A DNA stretch of 5,266 bases from Anaerolineaceae bacterium (GTDB taxonomy: Bacteria; Chloroflexota; Anaerolineae; Anaerolineales; Anaerolineaceae), in the NCBI GenBank assembly GCA_030620065.1, contig JAUXFJ010000133.1, positions 1 through 5,266 on the forward strand, written 5' to 3'. Made by a program: the position numbers and the translations under genes. Positions 1 through 5,266 of this stretch are shown here, piece after piece. The notes below the pieces were generated by a model. That model saw nothing but the letters and a program-made list of their open reading frames with translations. It searched no databases and had not been told where the DNA came from. Numbering within the stretch: the stretch's first letter is position 1; each line of letters begins with the position of its first letter.

Positions 1-105
1 GATAATTCGAGAGAAGAATAAACGAAAGGATTTATCTGGGATTGGTGTTTTAAAATATTATTATCTAATTTGTAAGACATATCTGATCAAGAGGAGAAAT
101 TCCTA

Positions 106-2655
106 ATGCCTGCTAATGTATCTTTGAAGAATGAATTGGCTATGTTAGGCGTGACATTTAACAAATTAAGCCGCGCGCTTATTACTGCTGAAACTTCCCG
201 GAGCTGGGATCCTGCAATCCGGGCGATGGACCGTTTTTTGGACGCTCTTGACGCAAATGTCATTTCCAAAGCGGGTATTGTTGCTGAGAAGATCACCGAT
301 TCCTCACGCGTCTTCAGTATGCTGCTGAGTTTAATCACGCTTGGCACGCAGTATAGGCTTGAGCAGTATAAAGTCAGGGACGAAGCCGGTTTGAAGAAAC
401 GCAAGCTCATCGATGAAGAATACATGCCCCAAACAGGTTTGTTGCGGCGCAAAGCGATCGGATTGGCAAAAAAGTACTTAAGGAACCCTGTCTTTGAATC
501 GCTGCGCCTTGCGATTGCAAATGAGATCGAGCCCTTGCTGGACAGCATGGATTTCGAACTCGACCCCGACCGTTTCATGCCTTTCCGGGTCGCGCAAATT
601 GGCAATATTTATGAGCGCCTGTATGGTCTCAGACTGCGCACGAATAACGCATTACTGGTTGGGGGTCCTGCAAAGCTGGGCTTGCTGCGTGAGATATATG
701 ATCGCAAGTATCTACGCTTTGGCACCTCTGGCGTACGCGGCCGCTGGGGAAATGACTTTACCGAGCGCCGGGCAAGGCAGGTGGTGCAGGCGATCTGTGA
801 TTTTCTCAACGATAAAGAAATACCGGATTATGTAGGCAGAGAAAATCTTTCCGGAAGGCGTATTGTGATCGGGTACGATACGCGCCGCAACGCAGACATC
901 GTTGCAAATTGGGTGGCTGAAACCTGTCTGGCGAATGGCTTTAGTGTGGACTATGCAGACCGGGACACACCCACGCCGGCCCTGGTCTTCTATGAAACCG
1001 ATGTGCTGCCCGCTGACGAAGTGGCAGGCCTAATCATTTGTACCGCCAGCCATAACCCGCCTGAATGGCAGGGGATCAAATTTAACCCGCGCCTGGGCTA
1101 TCCTGCACCAACCAACCTTACTGATTTCATTTCGTACCGCGTTAATGAGCTGCAGCTATTGGATGAGTGCGGAGGCGTTACTGACTTGTGTGAAGCCCGT
1201 GAACGCGGCAGGCTGCGCGGTTTTGACCCGCTCAACGATTATGTTGAATGGATAAAAGCCAACGGCAGGGGCAATCAGCGTATTCCGATCGACTTTGACC
1301 GCATCCGGCAGTTTTTTGCAGATAAACGCGTTATAGTGGATGAGTTCCATGGGTCCGGGCGTGGCTACATGACGCGCTTGCTGGGCGAAGCAGGTGTGCG
1401 CTATTCTGTCTTGCACGCTGAACGCGATCCGAATCTTACCGGTTTGGACTATGCTAACCCTGAGGAGCCCTTCATCAACCCGCTGAAGGAGAAGGTGCGT
1501 GAAAGCGGAGCTGATCTGGGTATGGGCATGGATACTGATGCAGACCGCTACGGAATTGTGGATAAGGGCGGAGTTTATTTCCGACCTAACCAGATCTTGC
1601 CTTTATTGGTACGCTATCTGGGCGTAGAACGCAAACTCAGCGGTAGGGTGATCGCCACACAGACCGGCTCACCCTTGAATGAAGTCTTGGCTGGGATGAT
1701 CCCCGATAATGAAGAAAACAAACCCATGGAAGGCGCCTTGCCTGGCTACGTAAGCCATCCCTTCTATAAACTGCGGATTGGTAAGTCTGAGGATCGAGTA
1801 CTGAAGCATGCTTTTTTGGTACCGGTGGGCATCAAATACATTGAAGAGATACGGCGCACTGACCGGGCCTATAACGCGCTCAAAAAGTTGCCTGAAGGTT
1901 GGCGCGACCGTATTTTAATAGGCGGCGAGGAATCTTCCGGCTTGACCACGCGCGGGCATGTGACTGATAAGGATGGTCCTTGGGCAAATATCCTCGTGAT
2001 GGATATGCTGGCTTATTTCGGTACGCGTAAGGAAAAGCCACTCTCCACGATCGCCGAGATTTGGAAAGAAACGGTCAATATGAAAGGCTTATGGGAGTCT
2101 TTTGGTTCATCCGATGATCCAAGCTCCAATTCAGGGCGCACGGATGTTGATGCTCCCCTGGAAGCGAAAGAAGCCTTTATCAATTATTATCTGGATTTGC
2201 CGTTGCATGCTGAGCCTGAAAACCTGAAGGTTGCCGGTTTGGAGATCGCTTACTTGGGCGGCATTCGTTATGATCTTGCTGAGATGCAGCTGCGGGATGC
2301 AAGCGGGAACGACCAACACTATCTGCGCGTGCGTGCTTCGGGCACAGAACCGATCAATCGTATTTACGTAGAGAGCAGCGATCCTGAGATTGGTCGCCAG
2401 GTCATGGCGGAAGCACTCAGACGCTTGGAACTGCTGACGATCGAAGAGATCAGGAAAGCACATTCTGAATGGCGTTTGGTCGACATTTTGTCACAAACCA
2501 AGCTGACTGAGGACTCAAAATTGGCTATCTTGGATACTGTTTTGGAAAACGGCTGGACAAAAGATGCCATCCTGGCGAAGTTAAGCAATGCCATGTTGGT
2601 ATTGGAAAACCGCAACCGTAAAGTTGCCGCAAAATGGGTTGAGGTGTTGGGGTAA
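106..2655 (+). CDS. Alpha-D-phosphohexomutase (phosphoglucomutase/phosphomannomutase family), long form
   Basis: Cytosolic enzyme expected to interconvert hexose 1-phosphate and 6-phosphate (glucose or mannose; which cannot be decided here) through a phosphoserine intermediate, feeding glycogen, cell-wall or nucleotide-sugar synthesis. All four family loops are present: an entry motif GTSGVRGRWG (residues 206-215), the catalytic loop TASHNP (313-318, phosphoserine S315), the metal loop DTDADR (476-481), the sugar-specificity loop GGEESSG (606-612) and the phosphate-binding loop RASGTEP (743-749). The TDKDGPWANI stretch after the sugar loop resembles the alpha-phosphoglucomutase branch. At 849 residues it is well above the usual 450-600: about 200 residues precede the first mutase motif and about 75 helical residues follow domain 4. 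Neither extension is recognised. The start is supported by GAGGAG at 91-96, nine bases upstream of ATG. No signal peptide is seen. Superfamily assignment is secure; exact substrate is not. Confidence 0.93.
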   Translation: MPANVSLKNELAMLGVTFNKLSRALITAETSRSWDPAIRAMDRFLDALDANVISKAGIVAEKITDSSRVFSMLLSLITLGTQYRLEQYKVRDEAGLKKRKLIDEEYMPQTGLLRRKAIGLAKKYLRNPVFESLRLAIANEIEPLLDSMDFELDPDRFMPFRVAQIGNIYERLYGLRLRTNNALLVGGPAKLGLLREIYDRKYLRFGTSGVRGRWGNDFTERRARQVVQAICDFLNDKEIPDYVGRENLSGRRIVIGYDTRRNADIVANWVAETCLANGFSVDYADRDTPTPALVFYETDVLPADEVAGLIICTASHNPPEWQGIKFNPRLGYPAPTNLTDFISYRVNELQLLDECGGVTDLCEARERGRLRGFDPLNDYVEWIKANGRGNQRIPIDFDRIRQFFADKRVIVDEFHGSGRGYMTRLLGEAGVRYSVLHAERDPNLTGLDYANPEEPFINPLKEKVRESGADLGMGMDTDADRYGIVDKGGVYFRPNQILPLLVRYLGVERKLSGRVIATQTGSPLNEVLAGMIPDNEENKPMEGALPGYVSHPFYKLRIGKSEDRVLKHAFLVPVGIKYIEEIRRTDRAYNALKKLPEGWRDRILIGGEESSGLTTRGHVTDKDGPWANILVMDMLAYFGTRKEKPLSTIAEIWKETVNMKGLWESFGSSDDPSSNSGRTDVDAPLEAKEAFINYYLDLPLHAEPENLKVAGLEIAYLGGIRYDLAEMQLRDASGNDQHYLRVRASGTEPINRIYVESSDPEIGRQVMAEALRRLELLTIEEIRKAHSEWRLVDILSQTKLTEDSKLAILDTVLENGWTKDAILAKLSNAMLVLENRNRKVAAKWVEVLG

Positions 2656-2697
2656 GTCTTTTGTAGGGGTTTCTCTAGATAGCATTCAACCATCCAT

Positions 2698-2714
2698 TAT
2701 CACTATTAGTGATA
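2698..2714. promoter_or_regulatory. Inverted repeat 1: candidate operator upstream of the wHTH-nucleotidyltransferase gene
   Basis: A perfect dyad, TATCAC-N5-GTGATA, with 6-base arms around a 5-base spacer. Its right arm runs into the extended -10 element of the downstream gene. The same half-site recurs in a second dyad whose centre lies 21 bases away, about two helical turns, so both would face the same side of the DNA. Because the first gene of the operon carries an N-terminal winged helix, autorepression by that protein is the simplest reading. The dyads are seen directly; the bound protein is inferred. Confidence 0.7.
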
Positions 2715-2718
2715 TAAT
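2710..2718 (+). promoter_or_regulatory. Extended -10 promoter for the nucleotidyltransferase/HEPN operon
   Basis: TGATATAAT is a perfect extended -10 element: TG at 2710-2711, one base, then consensus TATAAT at 2713-2718. No convincing -35 hexamer lies 16-18 bases upstream, which is tolerable for extended -10 promoters. Transcription would begin near 2725, giving a leader of only about 16 bases that starts at or within the Shine-Dalgarno CAGGAG (2725-2730). The element is flanked and partly overlapped by two inverted repeats, so a protein bound there should block RNA polymerase. Part of the TATAAT comes from the dyad sequence itself, which slightly weakens it as independent evidence. Confidence 0.65.
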
Positions 2719-2737
2719 TATCACCAGGAGTGATAAT
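2717..2737. promoter_or_regulatory. Inverted repeat 2: candidate operator over the predicted transcription start and Shine-Dalgarno
   Basis: A perfect dyad, ATTATCAC-N5-GTGATAAT, with 8-base arms and the same 5-base spacing and TATCAC/GTGATA core as the first dyad. Its spacer, CAGGA, together with the next G, forms the Shine-Dalgarno sequence (AGGAG at 2726-2730, ten bases before the ATG at 2741). In DNA it is a candidate repressor site covering the transcription start. In an RNA that reads through from the mutase gene it could also fold into a hairpin with the ribosome binding site in its loop. Both roles are inferred. Confidence 0.68.
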
Positions 2738-2740
2738 GAC

Positions 2741-3316
2741 ATGGTTAAAATAGAAAAGTTATTATCTTCAAGAGTAAGAGCAAAGGTTTTGAACGCATTT
2801 TACCTATCACCAGGAATTCGTTTGAATGCGCACGAGCTTACGCTTTCCCTTAAGGAAAATTACAATGCAGTGTGGAAAGAGTTGGTTCAACTTGAATCCC
2901 TGGGAATTCTTACGAGTGAGAAACAAGGCCGTATAAAGTTCTACATGGTCAACCCCAAATGCCCAATTGGTGAAGAATTAAGTAGTATTTTTTTAAAAAC
3001 TATGGGAGTTGGCAATCTGATTCATAATCGGTTAAAAACCTTGGGGAAGATTAAGCTGGCATTTATTTTTGGATCCTATGCTGCGGGTGACGCAGATATT
3101 AATTCTGATCTGGACTTGATGGTCATTGGTGATGTTAATTTGAGGGATTTTTCTGCGCTAATAACAGAATTGGAGGCGGAGATCAATCGACCTGTTAATT
3201 ATGTGATCCGAAGCATAACCGATTGGGAAGAAAAGAAAATCGAAAAAGATCCCTTTACGATGAACATCATACAAGCACCAAAAATTATGTTGATCGGAGA
3301 AAAGCATGCCCTATGA
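2741..3316 (+). CDS. Winged-helix / MNT-type minimal nucleotidyltransferase fusion (antitoxin-like)
   Basis: A 191-residue cytosolic protein with two parts. Residues 1 to about 72 form a winged helix-turn-helix: SSRVRAKVLNAFYLSPG, then a recognition-helix region ending LESLGILTSEKQGRIKFYMVN. Residues about 100-187 form a minimal nucleotidyltransferase of the polymerase-beta fold, with GS at 111-112, exactly ten residues, then D123-x-D125, matching the GSX10DXD motif of MNT (MntA-like) proteins. The usual third acidic residue on the following strand appears to be N153 (RPVNYVI). In MNT/HEPN pairs this partner adenylylates the HEPN toxin and so neutralises it; here the added winged helix suggests it is also the operon's autoregulator. 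The ATG at 2741 is preferred because AGGAG lies ten bases upstream and a promoter and twin dyad sit just before it. An upstream in-frame ATG at 2588 would run through the mutase gene and the operator. Its last 11 bases overlap the HEPN gene. Confidence 0.88.
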   Translation: MVKIEKLLSSRVRAKVLNAFYLSPGIRLNAHELTLSLKENYNAVWKELVQLESLGILTSEKQGRIKFYMVNPKCPIGEELSSIFLKTMGVGNLIHNRLKTLGKIKLAFIFGSYAAGDADINSDLDLMVIGDVNLRDFSALITELEAEINRPVNYVIRSITDWEEKKIEKDPFTMNIIQAPKIMLIGEKHAL

Positions 3317-3750
3317 GCGCTTGGTGAAAGAAGGAAGAGTTAAGCCTTATTTGGCAAAAAAAGGAGAAGTTCAACAGCTGCTAAAAATTGCTCAGAGGGA
3401 TTTGAAAGCATCGAGGCGAAACCTGGAAGATGATCCAGACTGGGCTTATGGTATGGCTTACAATGCTATCCTGCAAGTTAGCCGAGGTTTGATGAATTAA
3501 TGAAGGGTATCGCCCGAGAGGAGCGAATCAACATGCCACTGTTGTTGAGTTCGTGAAAGAAAGATTGGGAGTTGGTTATAAAGATCAAAGCTTTTTCTTT
3601 GATCAAATGCGTAGAAAAAGAAACCGCATCATCTATGAAATCAGCAATTTAGTTTCCAGCAAGGAAGCTGAAGAGGCGCTGGTTTTTGCAGAAGAGTATA
3701 TAAAGAATATTGAAGAAATTGTGAATCGACAACCTGGATTGGATTTGTAA
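3306..3750 (+). pseudogene. HEPN-domain protein (toxin-like partner), frameshifted
   Basis: The first frame from ATG 3306 gives 63 family-like residues, then N and a stop at 3498-3500. The neighbouring frame resumes at 3496 with INEGYRPRGANQHATVVEF and runs to TAA at 3748-3750. Dropping one A near 3495 joins them seamlessly into a 147-residue all-helical HEPN protein: DPDWAYGMAYNAILQVSRGLM (about 43-63), GYRPRGANQH (67-76), FFDQMRRKRNRIIYE (about 97-111) and a C-terminal helix AEEALVFAEEYIKNIEEI. HEPN toxins of this type are RNases that pair with an MNT nucleotidyltransferase. The canonical RX4-6H motif reads R105-N-R-I-I-Y110, with tyrosine where histidine is expected. CGGAGA at 3295-3300 is a good ribosome binding site five bases before the ATG, and the 11-base overlap with the upstream gene suggests coupled translation. 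The break could be a real mutation, a sequencing error or, less likely, recoding; no good restart codon precedes the second half (first is GTG at 3553). Confidence 0.85.
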
Positions 3751-3810
3751 AACGATGTTATTTTGAGCAGTGCGCAGGTTGGGTTGCAGTCCCACCTTCT
3801 TTGGGTGGAT

Positions 3811-3850
3811 AGAGGCCGCTTTTTGAGACGGCCTCTTTCTGGTTTTGCTT
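3811..3850 (+). terminator. Rho-independent terminator of the nucleotidyltransferase/HEPN operon
   Basis: A perfect 8-bp GC-rich stem, AGAGGCCG (3811-3818) pairing with CGGCCTCT (3829-3836), with a 10-base loop, followed by a U-rich but interrupted tract (TTCTGGTTTTGCTTTT). It lies 60 bases after the HEPN stop and just before the 3' end of the convergent ABC gene. Read on the minus strand the stem lacks a following T-run, so it serves the plus-strand operon best, although the stem could also help stop the opposing transcript. A smaller competing stem-loop (CCACC at 3792-3796 with GGTGG at 3804-3808) sits just upstream. Confidence 0.65.
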
Positions 3851-5266
3851 TTATCCTGCCGGTTGAGTCTCAAACTGACTGTTATACAGTTCAGCGTAAA
3901 AGCCCTTTTGTTCCAGAAGGTTCTCGTGCGTACCTTTTTCAACAATATCACCATCACGCATGACCAAAATTATATCGGCATTCTTGATAGTTGACAGACG
4001 ATGAGCAATGATAAAACTGGTGCGATTCTTCATCAGTTTATCCATAGCTTTCTGGATCAATACTTCTGTGCGGGTGTCAACCGAACTGGTGGCCTCATCC
4101 AGGATAAGGATATCTGGATCGGCCAGGACAGCACGTGCAATTGTGAGAAGCTGCTTTTGCCCTGCAGAGACATTGGAAGCCTCCTCATTGAGCACCATCT
4201 TATACCCTTCGGGTAGTGTGCGGATAAAGTGATCCGCATAAGCCATGTCAGCAGCCTGCCTGACCTCTTCATCTGTAGCATCGCTGCGACCATAACGGAT
4301 ATTTTCGCAGACAGTGTCGTTATACAGCCAGGTATCCTGCAACACCATGGCAAACATTTTGCGCAGATCGTTACGGGTAAAATCTTTAATATTGTGACCG
4401 TCCACCAATATTTCACCGCTATTGACATCATAGAAGCGCATGAGCAGTTTAACCATAGTGGTCTTGCCTGCTCCGGTTGGGCCAACAATGGCGATCTTCT
4501 GCCCCGGCTTTACCAATGCAGAGAAATCGTTGATGATGATTTTTTCGGGGTCATATCCAAAATGGACGTTTTTGAATTCCACCTCTCCGCGGGCATGCTC
4601 GATCTGGATCGGGCTGGTTGTTTCTGCGATCTCCTCCTCTTCAGCCAGGAATTCAAATACACGTTCTGCTGCTGCCGCTGTTTGCTGCAGAACATTTGAA
4701 ATATTGGCAATTTGCATGATCGGCCGATTGAACGATCGCACATATTGTATGAATGCCTGGATGTCACCAACAGTAATGGCACCTTGTATCGCAAGATATC
4801 CACCAAGAATAGCAACGGCGACATAACCAAGGTTGCTTATAAAACTCATGATTGGCCTCATCAAATGGGAAAGGAACTGAGAAATCCACGCTGATGAATA
4901 AAGTGTGTTGTTGAGTTTATCGAAGCGTTCCACACTTTTTTCCTCGCCATTGAATGCTTTTAATACAACATGACCACCGTACATTTCTTCGACATGCCCA
5001 TTGACATGCCCAAGGTAGTCCTGCTGCTGCTTGAAGTACTTCTGCGAAGCTTTCACGATCAGGTTTATCACCCCGATGGACAGGGGCAGCGTCAAAATTG
5101 CCACAAGCGTCATGGTCCAACTGATGGTCAACATCATGATAAAGATGCCGATAACACTCGTAACGGAGGTGACGATTTGCGATAGACTCTGGTTCAGGGT
5201 CTGGCTGACAGTGTCCACATCATTGGTGACATGCGAAAGCACCTCACCTTGACTTGTTCCATCGAA
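3851..5266 (-). CDS. ABC exporter half-transporter, fused membrane and ATPase domains (5' end outside window)
   Basis: The C-terminal 471 residues of an ABC-type exporter (MsbA/LmrA/TM288-like multidrug or lipid exporter class). The frame stays open to the window edge with FDGTSQGEVLSHVTNDVDTV, a conserved stretch following TM2 in this family, so the GTG at 5242 is internal and roughly 110-150 residues are missing. In the visible numbering, TM3-TM6 fall near 28-48, 52-71, 138-161 and 164-184. The ATPase domain follows: A-loop Y238, Walker A GPTGAGKTT (262-270), Q-loop Q310, signature NVSAGQ (365-370), Walker B ILILDEAT with D390 and catalytic E391, D-loop SSVD, and H-loop H422. All catalytic residues are present, so this is an ATP-hydrolysing subunit; the NEEASNVSAGQKQLL stretch is common in subunits that pair with a second exporter gene, which would lie upstream, beyond the window. 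Substrate cannot be told. It converges on the HEPN operon, with 100 bases between stop codons. Confidence 0.93.
   Translation of the reverse strand, partial: FDGTSQGEVLSHVTNDVDTVSQTLNQSLSQIVTSVTSVIGIFIMMLTISWTMTLVAILTLPLSIGVINLIVKASQKYFKQQQDYLGHVNGHVEEMYGGHVVLKAFNGEEKSVERFDKLNNTLYSSAWISQFLSHLMRPIMSFISNLGYVAVAILGGYLAIQGAITVGDIQAFIQYVRSFNRPIMQIANISNVLQQTAAAAERVFEFLAEEEEIAETTSPIQIEHARGEVEFKNVHFGYDPEKIIINDFSALVKPGQKIAIVGPTGAGKTTMVKLLMRFYDVNSGEILVDGHNIKDFTRNDLRKMFAMVLQDTWLYNDTVCENIRYGRSDATDEEVRQAADMAYADHFIRTLPEGYKMVLNEEASNVSAGQKQLLTIARAVLADPDILILDEATSSVDTRTEVLIQKAMDKLMKNRTSFIIAHRLSTIKNADIILVMRDGDIVEKGTHENLLEQKGFYAELYNSQFETQPAG

Noticed and set aside
2..106. An open frame from base 2 to a TAA at 104-106 that overlaps the mutase ATG as TAATG, as if an upstream gene were translationally coupled.
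   Set aside because: The translation is AT-driven and Lys/Tyr/Ile-rich with no recognisable family feature, and the region reads more like a promoter/leader with a Shine-Dalgarno at 91-96. It is too short to judge from inside the window.
87..605. A 172-residue open frame on the minus strand.
   Set aside because: It lies antisense to the intact mutase gene and its Ser/Arg-rich translation has the look of a shadow frame.
2588..2740. A 51-residue N-terminal extension of the nucleotidyltransferase from an in-frame ATG at 2588.
   Set aside because: It would overlap the mutase 3' end and run through the promoter and twin dyads, has no ribosome binding site, and has a non-family-like composition. 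The ATG at 2741 has AGGAG and starts the winged helix.
3500..3555. Restart of translation after the HEPN stop, using the TAATG overlap (ATG at 3500).
   Set aside because: That ATG is in the third frame and ends after 18 codons at a TGA, so it does not rejoin the HEPN frame.
3771..3808. A tRNA-like or riboswitch-like fold around the GGTTGGGTTGCAGTCCCACC stretch.
   Set aside because: Only short alternative stems can be drawn, with no cloverleaf, no conserved riboswitch core and no gene downstream on the same strand to regulate. It is most likely part of the terminator region.
3763..3963. A 66-residue plus-strand open frame in the convergent intergenic region.
   Set aside because: It contains the terminator hairpin and runs antisense into the ABC gene; it has no clear ribosome binding site or family signature.
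5240..5242. GTG at 5242 as the start of the ABC exporter gene.
   Set aside because: The frame continues upstream with FDGTSQGE, which is conserved family sequence just before VLSHVTNDVDTV, so the gene clearly extends past the window edge.

Overview
This window looks like bacterial chromosome from an organism of intermediate GC. A phosphohexomutase with long extra N- and C-terminal regions, a wHTH-nucleotidyltransferase/HEPN pair and a 'VSAGQ'-type ABC exporter would fit an anaerobic Chloroflexota (Anaerolineae-like) or a similar lineage. That assignment is inference from protein style only; there is no rRNA or other marker here.

Layout. Positions 1-105 are an AT-rich leader ending in a good ribosome binding site. 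Positions 106-2655 (+) encode an 849-residue alpha-D-phosphohexomutase (phosphoglucomutase/phosphomannomutase superfamily) with all four active-site loops intact. Positions 2656-2740 are a short control region with two inverted repeats built on the same TATCAC/GTGATA half-site. An extended -10 box (TGATATAAT) ends in or abuts both dyads, and a Shine-Dalgarno sequence lies inside the second. Positions 2741-3316 (+) encode a protein with an N-terminal winged helix and a C-terminal MNT-type minimal nucleotidyltransferase. Overlapping it by 11 bases, 3306-3750 (+) encodes a HEPN-domain protein whose reading frame is broken by one extra base near 3495. A rho-independent terminator (3811-3836 stem) closes this operon. 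Positions 3851-5266 (-) carry the C-terminal ~471 residues of an ABC exporter subunit that converges on the operon; its 5' end lies outside the window.

How the genes work together. The nucleotidyltransferase and HEPN genes form a compact two-gene cassette of the MNT/HEPN toxin-antitoxin type. In that family the nucleotidyltransferase adenylylates and silences the HEPN RNase. Here the nucleotidyltransferase also has its own DNA-binding domain, and the twin dyad over its promoter is the obvious candidate operator for autoregulation. The cassette is visibly more AT-rich than both flanking housekeeping genes (sampled 60-base lines: about 37% GC against 52-55%), consistent with an acquired module inserted between them. 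The HEPN frameshift and its lack of a canonical RX4-6H histidine raise the question of whether the toxin half is still active. The mutase and the ABC exporter have no evident functional link with the cassette or with each other.
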